A stretch of 64,000 nucleotides of DNA. It comes from Bryobacterales bacterium. GTDB lineage: Bacteria; Acidobacteriota; Terriglobia; Bryobacterales; Bryobacteraceae. The position numbers and the translations under genes were made by a program. The stretch spans positions 124,001 through 188,000 of the forward strand of contig JADJOP010000004.1 in assembly GCA_016713735.1 (NCBI GenBank), written 5' to 3'. Below, in pieces: positions 42,949 through 52,545 of the stretch. The notes under the pieces were generated by a model. That model saw only the letters and a program-made list of their open reading frames with translations, had not been told where the DNA came from and did no database searches. Position 1 is the first letter of the stretch, and the number at the start of each line of letters is the position of its first letter.

Positions 42949-44392
42949 TCCCCACTCCGATTCCACCACCGCGGCCATCAAGGGCCGCATCCTCGTCATC
43001 GATGACGAAGCCGATATCCGCGAGTCGCTCGAAGTCCTCCTCACGATGGAGGGCTATGAGGTGGAACTGGCTGTCAACGCCGCCGACGGCCTGGCGAAGA
43101 TGGAGCGCGGCGCCTACGACTTGGTGCTGCTCGACCTGATGATGCCCGACCGCTCGGGTATCGAGGTGCTCGACGAGGTGCGCCAGCGCGACCACGAGAC
43201 GCCGATCTTCCTCATTACCGCCTACGGCTCGACGCAGGTGGCCGTGAACGCCCTCAAGAGCGGCGCCAACGATTACTTCTCCAAGCCCTGGGACAACGAG
43301 AAGCTGCTGCTCGAAATCGGGCGTATGATCGGCGCCAACCGGCTGGAGCGCGAAAACGTCCAGCTCAAGCGCGCCCTCAAGCAGCGCTACGGCTTTGAGA
43401 ACATCATCGGCAAGAGCGAGCGCATGATGAAGGTGCTCGACCTGGTGTCGCAGGTCGCACCCAGCCGCTCCACGGTGATGATTACCGGCGAGACCGGGAC
43501 GGGCAAGGAACTGATCGCCAAGGCGATTCACTCGCACTCCCCGCGCGCGGGCCAGGTCTTCATCCCAGTGAACACGGGCGCGCTCACGCCGGAACTGCTC
43601 GAATCGACGCTCTTCGGCCACGTCAAGGGCGCTTTCACCTCGGCCATTGCGTCGCGCAAGGGCTATTTCGAGGAGGCCAACCGCGGCACCATGTTCTTCG
43701 ACGAGATCTCGACCATCTCGCCGGACACGCAGGTGAAGCTGCTGCGCGTGATCCAGGAGCGGCAGTTCATGCCGCTGGGCTCGTCGGAGATCATCAACGT
43801 CGATGTCCGCCTGATCGCCGCCGCCAACGTTGATTTGAAGAAGCTGGTCGAGGAGGGGAAGTTCCGCGAGGACCTCTACTACCGCCTCAACGTCATCCCC
43901 ATCCACATGCCGCCGTTGCGCGACCGCAAGGAGGACATCCCTCTGCTGGTGGCGCATTTCTTTGACAAGTACGGCCGCGAGAACGACAAATTCACCACGC
44001 CCGACGGCCATTGCGAGATCGCCTTCGACGCCGAGGCATTGCAGTTTCTGATGGACTACAACTGGCCCGGCAACGTGCGCGAGTTGGAGAACGCTGTGGA
44101 GCGCGCCGTCGTTCTTTCCTCGGGCACGAAGGTGAGCGTGGACGTACTGCCGGAGCACATCCTGGAGGCCGGCGGTTTACGCATCCGCCGCGACGCCGCC
44201 GGGGCGCTGCCTCCGGACGCCTCGCTGTTTGAGGTGGTCGCCGATTACGAACGCCGCAAGATCATCGAAGCCCTGGAAGCCTGCCACTACAGCCAGACCG
44301 AGGCCGCCGAACGGCTGCGCATTCCGCTCTCCACGCTCAACCAAAAAATTAAGCGGCTGGATATTGCGATCCGGAAACGTGGCGATAAGTAA
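42941..44392 (+). CDS. Sigma-54-dependent NtrC-family response regulator with GAFTSA loop
   Basis: A 483-residue activator. Receiver domain with phosphoacceptor Asp65 (LLDLMMPD) and Lys115 (FSKPWD). The AAA+ domain has Walker A GETGTGKE (residues 183-190), Walker B MFFDEI (251-256) and, at the sigma-54 contact loop, GAFTSA (230-235) in place of the usual GAFTGA. A C-terminal Fis-type helix-turn-helix (QTEAAERLRIPLSTLNQKIKRL) binds enhancer DNA. It would activate sigma-54 promoters in response to the upstream kinase. ATG 42941 overlaps the kinase end and starts just before the first receiver strand (GRILVIDDEADI). Confidence 0.93.
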   Translation: MLDPHSDSTTAAIKGRILVIDDEADIRESLEVLLTMEGYEVELAVNAADGLAKMERGAYDLVLLDLMMPDRSGIEVLDEVRQRDHETPIFLITAYGSTQVAVNALKSGANDYFSKPWDNEKLLLEIGRMIGANRLERENVQLKRALKQRYGFENIIGKSERMMKVLDLVSQVAPSRSTVMITGETGTGKELIAKAIHSHSPRAGQVFIPVNTGALTPELLESTLFGHVKGAFTSAIASRKGYFEEANRGTMFFDEISTISPDTQVKLLRVIQERQFMPLGSSEIINVDVRLIAAANVDLKKLVEEGKFREDLYYRLNVIPIHMPPLRDRKEDIPLLVAHFFDKYGRENDKFTTPDGHCEIAFDAEALQFLMDYNWPGNVRELENAVERAVVLSSGTKVSVDVLPEHILEAGGLRIRRDAAGALPPDASLFEVVADYERRKIIEALEACHYSQTEAAERLRIPLSTLNQKIKRLDIAIRKRGDK

Positions 44393-44400
44393 ATGAGAAG

Positions 44401-44661
44401 ATGTCCGCCGCAGCTTTGTCCGATCTGGTCCCCCGCGTTGCCGCCTCCGTCCCGCTGCTGTATATCGGATCGGTGATGGTCACCGATGCCCGCGCCTTCG
44501 TGCGGATCGTTTTGTCGATTCCCGCCGCCTTTCGCGCGTTCCCGTTCGGCCGCCCCGAGCCGCCGCAAGAGCCTACTCCCCTTGCCACCGCGCTGGCGCG
44601 CTGCTCCGGCGTGGTGGTCTCCGCGGTGGCCTTTCTCACACTCTCCGGCCTGCTCAGCTAG
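44401..44661 (+). CDS. Small membrane protein downstream of the response regulator
   Basis: An 86-residue protein with G+C-rich third positions like its neighbours. Two hydrophobic segments are plausible (VPLLYIGSVMV and SGVVVSAVAFLTLSGLL), separated by a Pro-rich linker (GRPEPPQEP). No family is recognised. The start lies 8 nt after the response-regulator stop, so it may be part of that operon, although the ribosome-binding site is poor (GAGAAG abuts the ATG). The stop overlaps the convergent gene by 4 nt. Confidence 0.45.
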   Translation: MSAAALSDLVPRVAASVPLLYIGSVMVTDARAFVRIVLSIPAAFRAFPFGRPEPPQEPTPLATALARCSGVVVSAVAFLTLSGLLS

Positions 44662-45836
44662 CTTCCACCGCCCAGGCCGAGCGCTTCCAACGCCTGCCGC
44701 CAATCGTCCCTCGCATCCACCCGGGCCACACGGCATTCGCCTCTCCCCGATGGCTTCCATCTCTCAAAAAAGCGCTGCGACGGGGCTCCGGCGAAGAGAC
44801 AGCGCAAGGGCGTACCGGCCGCGGCGGCCACGTGCTGGCCCGCCGAATCGTAGCCCACATAAAGAGGAGCACGGGCAATCTCGCGGGCGAAGGGCGCAAA
44901 TGGGCCGAGCCAGGTCTCGATCTGTCCCGGCGCGGCGCCGCTGGCGGCAATCGCCTGCTCCACGCGCTGGCCCTCTTCACCGCCCATCCCTTTATCAATG
45001 AGCACCGGGCGCCCCAGGGAGGCTACCCGGCGCACCAACTCGCTTTCAAACTCCGCACCCAGTCCCTTGGCCGCATTCTCGCCCGTGCCGAGACTGATGC
45101 AGATGCGCGCCGGGCCGCCGAGCCCCTGCGCCGGCTTGGTCCAGGCGTGGCCCTCCACGCCGAGACATTCGTGGCACCAGCGCGAGGCTAACCTTCCCAA
45201 TGAGTCCGCACGATCGGCGCCCGCCGTGCGGCTCTCAAAGAAAAAGTAGCGCTCTTCGTCCCACAGCGGCACCAGGCCGAGCTGCGAAAGGCGGCTGTCG
45301 GGGTCGAGCAGGAGCGTCTCGGGCGGCACCCGTTCGCGCAGGGCGCTGCCCAGTCCGGCCGAGGCGGCCAGCCGGTCGCGCAGCGATCCGCTGCGGGCAT
45401 AGGGGGCAGGGAAGTGTCGCACACGCTCGGCCCCGGTAAACAGTCCGGCGTTCTTCTCATTGCCGGCCAGGTGGATGAGGGCATTGGGAAAATGGCGCAA
45501 TGCCGCGTCCATGACGACGCTGGTCACCGCCACGTCGGCCCCCAGCGTCACGCGCGACAGCACGACCACATCGCGCACGCGGGCCGGATCGCCCTGAAAT
45601 CGCCGCCCCCGGCGAATCCGCTCATAGCGCGCCGCCAGGCCCTCCGCGGTCCACCCGGGCAGGACGCGCGCCACCACCGCCGCAAAGCCGTCCACGTAGG
45701 CGCGCACGCCCTCTTCGGTGAACGAATCGCCGAGCGGCTCCACCCAGTCGCGAAACAACGACCGGCTGGCTGCCAGGGCCTCATCGCCCTCGCCCCAGGC
45801 CCGTTCCAGGAGCTTAGCCGGCAGCGTCTGATTCAC
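44658..45836 (-). CDS. GT9-like (heptosyltransferase fold) protein
   Basis: A 392-residue protein with a probable GT-B fold resembling family 9 glycosyltransferases. The C-terminal domain has ARICISLGTGENAAKGL, a glycosyltransferase-like Gly-rich strand, and YVGYDSAGQHVAAAAGTPLRCLFAGAP, like the D-(S/T)-G-x-x-H-x-A-x-x-x-G-x-P nucleotide-sugar motif of GT9. The N-terminal domain contains VVLSRVTLGADVAVTSVVMDA. The start is GTG. The usual lipopolysaccharide gene neighbours are missing, so substrate and role are unknown. Enzymatic activity is inferred by fold only. Confidence 0.6.
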   Translation of the reverse strand: MNQTLPAKLLERAWGEGDEALAASRSLFRDWVEPLGDSFTEEGVRAYVDGFAAVVARVLPGWTAEGLAARYERIRRGRRFQGDPARVRDVVVLSRVTLGADVAVTSVVMDAALRHFPNALIHLAGNEKNAGLFTGAERVRHFPAPYARSGSLRDRLAASAGLGSALRERVPPETLLLDPDSRLSQLGLVPLWDEERYFFFESRTAGADRADSLGRLASRWCHECLGVEGHAWTKPAQGLGGPARICISLGTGENAAKGLGAEFESELVRRVASLGRPVLIDKGMGGEEGQRVEQAIAASGAAPGQIETWLGPFAPFAREIARAPLYVGYDSAGQHVAAAAGTPLRCLFAGAPSQRFFERWKPSGRGECRVARVDARDDWRQALEALGLGGGS

Positions 45837-45882
45837 AATCCATCCTCGATTTTCCTCCCCGCCGGATTCGATCTCCTCACGT

Positions 45883-45888
45883 TACTAT
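45883..45888 (+). promoter_or_regulatory. TACTAT -10-like box 9 nt before cupin gene
   Basis: TACTAT is followed by AGTGGGGTC and ATG 45898. A leaderless or very short leader is implied. Confidence 0.4.
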
Positions 45889-45897
45889 AGTGGGGTC

Positions 45898-46320
45898 ATG
45901 GCCAAACGCAGAGATCTCCTCGCCCTCGCCGGGCTAGCCCCCTTCGGGTTGCCCGCACTTCTCAGTGCCGCCCCCGGCACGAAACTCTCCAACGTCACCT
46001 TGCCTGCCTCGCAGGCCAAGGTGCAGAAGCACGCCTTTGGCAACCATGCGGTCTACTTCTCCGGCCCCACTGACCAGTTGAAGTTTATGGAAGCGGGCAA
46101 TCTGCTCCTGAAATCGGGAATGGAGCCGCATCCGCCGCATGCTCACCCCGAGGAGGAGTTCCTGCTGGTAACCGAGGGCACCGGGGCGATCATGGTCGAC
46201 GGCAAGACCACGCAGGTGGGGCCGGGCAGCATGATGTACTGCGCCGCCAACAAGAGCCACCACATCAAGAACACCGGCAAAACGTCCCTGCTCTTCTACT
46301 ACTACAAGTGGCAGGCGTAA
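45898..46320 (+). CDS. Exported cupin-domain protein
   Basis: A 140-residue protein with an N-terminal AKRRDLLALAGLAPFGLPALLSAA region, likely a Tat-type signal. The cupin_2 barrel carries motif 1 in EPHPPHAHPEEEFLLVTEGTG (two His and a Glu as metal ligands) and motif 2 in GPGSMMYCAANKSHHIKN (His). Small cupins of this type bind a divalent metal and act as isomerases or dioxygenase-like enzymes, but no substrate can be assigned. It has a near-start TACTAT box and stands alone. Confidence 0.82.
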   Translation: MAKRRDLLALAGLAPFGLPALLSAAPGTKLSNVTLPASQAKVQKHAFGNHAVYFSGPTDQLKFMEAGNLLLKSGMEPHPPHAHPEEEFLLVTEGTGAIMVDGKTTQVGPGSMMYCAANKSHHIKNTGKTSLLFYYYKWQA

Positions 46321-46383
46321 GGGCCGGTAACCGTCAAGCCCACTGAAACCCGAACCCTGGCCTGGCGCGTCACACCTGCGTCT

Positions 46384-46959
46384 ATGATTCGCACCACGCT
46401 GCTCACCCTCGCCACCGCCGTGGCCTCATTCGCCGCCGACATTCCCGCCATCGAATACCGCGTTCTGGCCACCTCGAAAACCTCCACCATGGAAAAGGAG
46501 ATGAACGAGGCGGCCGCGCAGGGCTTTCGCTTTGCCGCCGCCATGGGCGGGGAGACCGCATTCGGCGGAAAGGAAGCCGTGGTCACCATGGCCAAACCCG
46601 CGCCGGGAGCCGCCGAAAGCGCCGCATGGCGCTACCTTCTGCTGGCCACCAACCGCACCTCGACGATGCAAAAAGAGATCGCCGATGCCGCCCGCCAGGG
46701 CTACGTCTACAAAGGACAAACGGTCTTCCACTCCGCTTTCGGCGGGCAGGAGGTGGCCGTCATCCTCGAACGCGACGCGGCCAACTCCACGGCGCGCGAT
46801 GAGTATCTGCTGCTGGCAACCTCGAAGACCTCCACCATGCAGAAGGAGTTGAGCGACGCCGGACGGGATGGCTATGAGTTAGTGGGCATGACCGTCGGCA
46901 AGACCGCCATGCGCGGCAGCGAGGTCCTTTGCATCTTACGTCGCCCGGCGGCGCGCTAA
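46384..46959 (+). CDS. Exported protein of three tandem DUF4177-like repeats
   Basis: A 191-residue protein with a signal peptide (IRTTLLTLATAVASFAA) followed by three repeats of about 50 residues. Each starts E/W-Y-x-(V/L)-L-A-T-x-(K/R)-T-S-T-M-(E/Q)-K-E and contains AA.QGF or GRDGYELVG before AFGG(K/Q)E-type segments. Repeats begin near residues 24, 82 and 136. The pattern resembles DUF4177, normally present once. The repeats are clearly homologous but diverged, so the tandem arrangement is not a recent copy. Function unknown. Confidence 0.75.
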   Translation: MIRTTLLTLATAVASFAADIPAIEYRVLATSKTSTMEKEMNEAAAQGFRFAAAMGGETAFGGKEAVVTMAKPAPGAAESAAWRYLLLATNRTSTMQKEIADAARQGYVYKGQTVFHSAFGGQEVAVILERDAANSTARDEYLLLATSKTSTMQKELSDAGRDGYELVGMTVGKTAMRGSEVLCILRRPAAR

Positions 46960-46984
46960 GTGCTCCCGCCAGCATAAGTGAGGG

Positions 46985-47890
46985 CTAAGTAGTCGGCTTA
47001 ATGGAAGCGGCTGGGTCGGCGACCTCAAACTTAGGACCGTTTTCGTCCCAATCCTCGGCGTTGAACATGCGCCCGGCGCCCTTGGGACCGTCCAGTTCTT
47101 TCACGCTCATCATCGCCTTGGAGCCTTTCACGCGCACCCAGACGTGATGGTAGAAGCGGCCTTCCTTGAAGCCGTGGCCCTGTTCCAGAGCCTTCTCCAT
47201 CGTGCCGCCGGAGCTGCCCACTTCCATGTAAGCGATGCCGTCGCGCACGATGCGCACGAAGACGTGGCCGTGGCCGCTGATGATGTGCTCGACGCCGTAC
47301 TTCTTGGCAAGCTGGTGCAGCGGGAACTCGCCCGAGCCCAGCTTGAGCGGGGCAATCCAGTAAGGTTTGTGGAAGAAGACAAATTTCGGCCGCTTGTCCT
47401 TATTTGCTTCCAGATCCTTTTCGAGAAACTTGATCTGGTCCTCGGTCAGGTCGTTGGTGCGGCTGTTGTCGAGAACGGTGAAGTGCGCTTCCTGGTAGTC
47501 GAAGCTATAGAAGGTGGGCCGCTTGGATTCCTTCTCATAGAGCGCCTTCGAGGTGTCATTGAAGACGTCGTGGTTACCCGGCGTGAAGTAGAGCGGATAG
47601 TGGCTGTAGCGCTGGAAGAGCGGGCGTAGCTCGCTCCATTGCGCATCCAGGTCGGCGTCGCGGCCGCCCTGGATCGTGTCGCCGACGTTGATCACGAAGT
47701 CCGGGTGCATCAGATCCACCTCGCGCCAGATGCGCCCATAGATCTCCGGCTGCGCCCCACCGGTGCGGTCGCAGAGGATCGTGAACCGGAAATCGTTCTT
47801 CGGCTCCGTGACCGCCCGCGTCACAATCACGCCGCCAAAAAGCAGCACCACCAGTGCTGCCGCCAATTGCCCTCTTTGCTGACTCTTCAC
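46985..47890 (-). CDS. Metallophosphoesterase (calcineurin-like), membrane-anchored
   Basis: A 301-residue phosphoesterase with a single N-terminal hydrophobic anchor (LAAALVVLLFGGVIV). Metal-binding blocks of the calcineurin-like fold are present: an Asp in ILCDRTGG replacing the usual DxH, NVGDTIQGG, PGNHDVF, FFHKPYW and GHGHVFV. The first motif lacks the standard histidine (D-x-H is D-R-T), which may alter metal use. GTG 47890 is favoured because AAGGAG lies 10 nt upstream; a GTG at 47923 would add 11 residues. It diverges from the NfrB-like gene. Confidence 0.82.
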   Translation of the reverse strand: MKSQQRGQLAAALVVLLFGGVIVTRAVTEPKNDFRFTILCDRTGGAQPEIYGRIWREVDLMHPDFVINVGDTIQGGRDADLDAQWSELRPLFQRYSHYPLYFTPGNHDVFNDTSKALYEKESKRPTFYSFDYQEAHFTVLDNSRTNDLTEDQIKFLEKDLEANKDKRPKFVFFHKPYWIAPLKLGSGEFPLHQLAKKYGVEHIISGHGHVFVRIVRDGIAYMEVGSSGGTMEKALEQGHGFKEGRFYHHVWVRVKGSKAMMSVKELDGPKGAGRMFNAEDWDENGPKFEVADPAASIKPTT

Positions 47891-47948
47891 CTGAATCGCA
47901 CTCCTTCTCGACGATTGTGCCACGCAACGGGCAACATTTGGTGAACGA

Positions 47949-49775
47949 ATGCACTATTTCCGTGAGATGCCATTCTCGCTTGCGCCTCTGGACCGCGCCA
48001 TTGCCGCCTGGCTCCCCCTGCTCGGCGCATGGATACTGTTGAGCGCCTTGGACGACCTGGTGCTGCTCGGGGCCTGGCTCATCGCCCGGGTCCGCGGCCA
48101 ACTGCCCCGCCTGCCCAACGTCACCCAGTTGGCCGCCACCGACCACCGCCGCATCGCCATCTTTGTCCCCTGCTGGAAGGAGTCCGAGGTCATCGCCGGC
48201 ATGCTTCGCCACAACCTGGCCGCCATCGGCTACGACCGGTTCGCATTTTTCGTCGGGGCCTACCCGAACGATTTGCCCACGGTGACCGCCATTGAGCAAA
48301 TGGCCGCCGCCGACCCGCGCATTCACCTTGCCCTGGTCCCCCACGACGGCCCCACAAGCAAAGCCGACTGCCTGAACTGGGTCTATCAGCGAATGCTGCT
48401 GGCCGAAGAGCAGTCCGGCGAGCGCTTCGACCTCGTGCTCATGCACGACGCCGAGGACCTGATCCATCCCGAGGAGATGCGCTTTGTCAACTGGTTCGCG
48501 CGCGACTACGGCTTTATCCAGACCCCCGTGTTGCCGCTGGCCACGCCGCCCAAGATGTGGGTCCACGGCCTCTACATTGACGACTTCACCGAGTGCCATA
48601 CCAAGGACCTGCCCGCGCGTTGGTGGCTGGGCGGCTTCATTCCCAGCTCCGGCGTGGGCACGGCCATGCGCCGCGATGCGATTGAAACACTCGCCGCCTC
48701 CTCGTCGAATCACATCTTCGAACCGGGCAGCCTGACCGAGGACTACGAACTTGGCTGCCGCATGTCGCGCCTCGGGGTGAGGCAACTGTTTGTGCCCGTC
48801 GAACCATCCGTTGCGCCCGAACTACCCCCGCTGGCCACACGGGAGATGTTCCCCACCACCTTTTACACGGCCCTGCGCCAACGCACGCGCTGGGTGACCG
48901 GCATTGCGCTGCAGGGCATGGAGCGTCATGGCGTGGGCCGAACGCTCGCCGAAACCTGGTGGTTCTGGCGCGACCGCAAGGGGCTGCTGGGTAACCCGTT
49001 GAGTTTGCTGGCCAACATGATGTTCCTCTATGGCCTGGCGACCTGGGCGCATGCCTCGGCGTCGCACATTCCGTGGGGGTTGGGTGAGCTCATCGCGGCG
49101 TCGGTGCCCGGTTGGATGGTCGCGGCGACGGCGCTGGCTGGCCTGATGCAGGTGGGCGCCCGGTCGTGGCTCGTATCGCGCGTTTACGGCTGGCGGATGG
49201 CCGCCCGCACACCGCTGCGTTCACTAGCCGGCAATCTACTCAACGGCGCGGCCACATTCTGTGCCGTCCACCGCTACCTGGCGGCGCGCTGGAGCGGGCG
49301 GCCGCTGGTGTGGCTGAAAACCTCGCACGACTACCCCAGCATCGAAGCGCTGCGCGAACACAAACGGCCCCTCGAGGAGGTGCTGGTGGGCTCCCGCTAT
49401 CTCTCGGAGGCGGATCTGGCCGCGGCCAAACTGGCGCTGACCCCCGGCACCGACCTGCTGCCTCACCTGGTGCAGCTCGGTCTCATCACCGAGGGTGCGG
49501 CATTGGAGACGCTTTGTTTGCAACATGGCGTGGAGGCCGCCGTGGTGCCGGCCTCGGCCGTGCGGCGCGAACTAGCCCGTGCCCTGCCGCGAAGCCTCAG
49601 CGCCCGGTATCGCATTCTGCCCTACGCGATCGTGGATGGCGAACTGCAGGTGGCCAGTCCGCATATGCCGTCCGAGCAATGGCGGAATGCCCTGCGTAGA
49701 CACACTACGCTTAACCTGCGTGTGGTGCTGGTGAGCGAAAGTAATTATCGGCGACTATGCGATGAATTCTTATGA
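47949..49775 (+). CDS. NfrB-like membrane glycosyltransferase with MshEN-type C-terminal domain
   Basis: A 608-residue protein. N-terminal membrane helices (LLGAWILLSALDDLVLLGAWLI) lead to a GT2 catalytic domain: IAIFVPCWKESEVI, MHDAEDLIHPEE (Asp ligands), TEDYELG and the processive-synthase hallmark QRTRW. Further helices (about residues 345-430) follow. Residues about 455-608 resemble the MshEN/GspE-N domain (LEEVLVGSRYLSEADLAAAK, LVQLGLITEGAALETLCLQHGV), known to bind c-di-GMP in some proteins. E. coli NfrB has the same layout and works with NfrA in exopolysaccharide secretion. No NfrA-like gene is adjacent. The gene lies directly upstream of the rRNA promoters. Confidence 0.87.
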   Translation: MHYFREMPFSLAPLDRAIAAWLPLLGAWILLSALDDLVLLGAWLIARVRGQLPRLPNVTQLAATDHRRIAIFVPCWKESEVIAGMLRHNLAAIGYDRFAFFVGAYPNDLPTVTAIEQMAAADPRIHLALVPHDGPTSKADCLNWVYQRMLLAEEQSGERFDLVLMHDAEDLIHPEEMRFVNWFARDYGFIQTPVLPLATPPKMWVHGLYIDDFTECHTKDLPARWWLGGFIPSSGVGTAMRRDAIETLAASSSNHIFEPGSLTEDYELGCRMSRLGVRQLFVPVEPSVAPELPPLATREMFPTTFYTALRQRTRWVTGIALQGMERHGVGRTLAETWWFWRDRKGLLGNPLSLLANMMFLYGLATWAHASASHIPWGLGELIAASVPGWMVAATALAGLMQVGARSWLVSRVYGWRMAARTPLRSLAGNLLNGAATFCAVHRYLAARWSGRPLVWLKTSHDYPSIEALREHKRPLEEVLVGSRYLSEADLAAAKLALTPGTDLLPHLVQLGLITEGAALETLCLQHGVEAAVVPASAVRRELARALPRSLSARYRILPYAIVDGELQVASPHMPSEQWRNALRRHTTLNLRVVLVSESNYRRLCDEFL

Positions 49776-49821
49776 AAGAACAGGTTACGAAGGATTGTAG
49801 GGACGATTTGTGGCCCGCCAC

Positions 49822-49850
49822 TTGCACTGGGAATTCCGCCGTGGTAGTCT
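49822..49850 (+). promoter_or_regulatory. rRNA operon promoter P1
   Basis: -35 TTGCAC (49822-49827), 17-nt spacer, -10 TAGTCT (49845-49850), followed by GAGAAGGTTG. The same -10 and downstream sequence recur at P2. Confidence 0.65.
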
Positions 49851-50025
49851 GAGAAGGTTGTCAGCGGGACCTGAGCCGCACGGTGCAAACCGCAGCGAGT
49901 CAGGGCAAAGCGGTTGTCGAGATCGCACTCCTCCAACGCAGTCGGATCGGAAATGACCGGCAAGCCCACGATGGCTTGAGATGAGGGTTCTGAAACGGCG
50001 GGTTGAAGCAAGATTGAGGAAAAGC

Positions 50026-50054
50026 TGGACAGCAAGCGCGGAACGTGGTAGTCT
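50026..50054 (+). promoter_or_regulatory. rRNA operon promoter P2
   Basis: -35 TGGACA (50026-50031), 17-nt spacer, -10 TAGTCT (50049-50054), followed by GAAAAGGTTG. The repeat GGTAGTCTGARAAGGTTG at both promoters suggests a conserved start region, possibly with a G+C-poor discriminator. Confidence 0.65.
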
Positions 50055-50361
50055 GAAAAGGTTGCGCGGTTGAGCGGCAAAAGCCGGTTGCAAAGCGCAG
50101 AATGGTCTGCTACAGTACATGCTGTAGAGTGAGTGAGAGCAGCGGAAGGAAGTTGGCTACAGGCCGCAATGGCCCAGTAGCCGAACGGTAAGGCCCTCAA
50201 AGCGGGGGCGATCCCGGAAGCAGTTCCTTTTTAAGTTGTTTCAGACCCCAAAAAGATTCTCAGGTTGACGTTCGCCCCTTGGGGGCTAGAGCGCGCCTGG
50301 ATGCGAGTTTCGAGGTAGCAGTTGATCTGGTCCGGTTCGCCGTGCCTGATTGAATGCCAAG

Positions 50362-50372
50362 TTGTTTGACAA
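50362..50372 (+). promoter_or_regulatory. boxA-like antitermination site in the leader
   Basis: TTGTTTGACAA resembles rRNA boxA (TGCTCTTTAACA-like). The identical 11-mer occurs in the 16S-23S spacer at 52509-52519, supporting a role in NusB/S10-dependent antitermination. Confidence 0.5.
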
Positions 50373-50373
50373 T

Positions 50374-50420
50374 CTGGTTGGATACAAAGCAATCGTCAGA
50401 TACTTTGAGTGAAGCGGGAT
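50374..50420 (+). other. 5' arm of pre-16S processing stalk
   Basis: CTGGTTGGATAC (50374-50385) pairs perfectly with 52155-52166; GATACT (50399-50404) with 52113-52118; GCGGGAT (50414-50420) with 52094-52100. The pairings are nested in the correct order around 16S rRNA, forming an RNase III-type stalk. Confidence 0.7.
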
Positions 50421-50473
50421 CGAGAGCCCGCCGGAGCTAGCCCTCTGGTGTGGTTCGAATCAAACTCACAATT

Positions 50474-51968
<1,495 letters not shown>

Positions 51969-52093
51969 CTAAAGAGAAACGGGAGTGCAGGTGCTGAATC
52001 GGTGGGTCGTCCCGGTGTACGGGGAGGCTTGCCGGCCGGATGTCCTTCGGGGCGATCGGTAACTGTAGGCATCAGTCGTTGCACTCCACAAAA

Positions 52094-52166
52094 ATCCCGC
52101 ATCTCTTCTCGGAGTATCAATGATTGTCTGGGATGGCTGGCTGAGCCGCCTCCCGTATCCAACCAG
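52094..52166 (+). other. 3' arm of pre-16S processing stalk
   Basis: Contains ATCCCGC (52094-52100), AGTATC (52113-52118) and GTATCCAACCAG (52155-52166), complementary to leader segments 50414-50420, 50399-50404 and 50374-50385 respectively. Confidence 0.7.
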
Positions 52167-52242
52167 CCTCGAAACCAGTTTGCTTGCGGCCGCGCTGCAG
52201 GCATTACCCGGCCGGATAAATCGGACCGCCGGGAGTACCAGT

Positions 52243-52318
52243 GGGGCTGTAGCTCAGCTGGGAGAGCACCTGCTTTGCAAGCAGGGGGTCACCGGTTCGA
52301 TCCCGGTCAGCTCCACCA
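52243..52318 (+). tRNA. tRNA-Ala (UGC anticodon)
   Basis: 76 nt with CCA. Acceptor GGGGCTG pairs with CAGCTCC and contains the G3-U70 pair, the alanine identity element. Anticodon stem CCTGC/GCAGG, loop TTTGCAA, anticodon TGC at 52276-52278. It lies in the 16S-23S spacer ahead of tRNA-Ile. Confidence 0.98.
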
Positions 52319-52329
52319 GCACCACCACT

Positions 52330-52406
<77 letters not shown>

Positions 52407-52508
52407 TCATCCGGGAGGCGGGGGCGAACTGGATCGGTCAGGAAGACGGAAGCCGTAATTCTCTGTTGAGAGTCGCGACTTGCGGAGTCCTGATGGACAA
52501 AGCGAATG

Positions 52509-52519
52509 TTGTTTGACAA
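52509..52519 (+). promoter_or_regulatory. boxA-like site before 23S rRNA
   Basis: TTGTTTGACAA, identical to the leader copy at 50362-50372, positioned as in other bacteria between the spacer tRNAs and 23S. Confidence 0.5.
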
Positions 52520-52545
52520 CTGAATATTGACGGGCACTGCACAAG
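52520..52545 (+). other. Outer 5' arm of pre-23S processing stalk
   Basis: CTGAATATTGACGGG (52520-52534) pairs with 55684-55698 and TGCACAAG (52538-52545) with 55675-55682, leaving a small internal loop (CAC opposite C). Confidence 0.75.

Larger units (their letters stand above)
50055..50473 (+). other. rRNA operon leader (non-coding)
   Basis: No protein is supported. It contains an 18-nt palindrome CTACAG-TACATG-CTGTAG (50110-50127), a weak third promoter candidate (TTGACG 50265-50270, TAGAGC 50287-50292, 16-nt spacer), a boxA-like element and the 5' arm of the pre-16S stalk. Confidence 0.6.

Noticed and set aside
49745..50200. 151-codon minus-strand open frame upstream of rRNA
   Set aside because: It reads through the two repeated rRNA promoters, which explains its duplicated TFSDYH segments. 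Not coding.
50265..50292. Third rRNA promoter (TTGACG, 16-nt spacer, TAGAGC)
   Set aside because: The -10 box is weak and the P1/P2 start-region repeat is absent.
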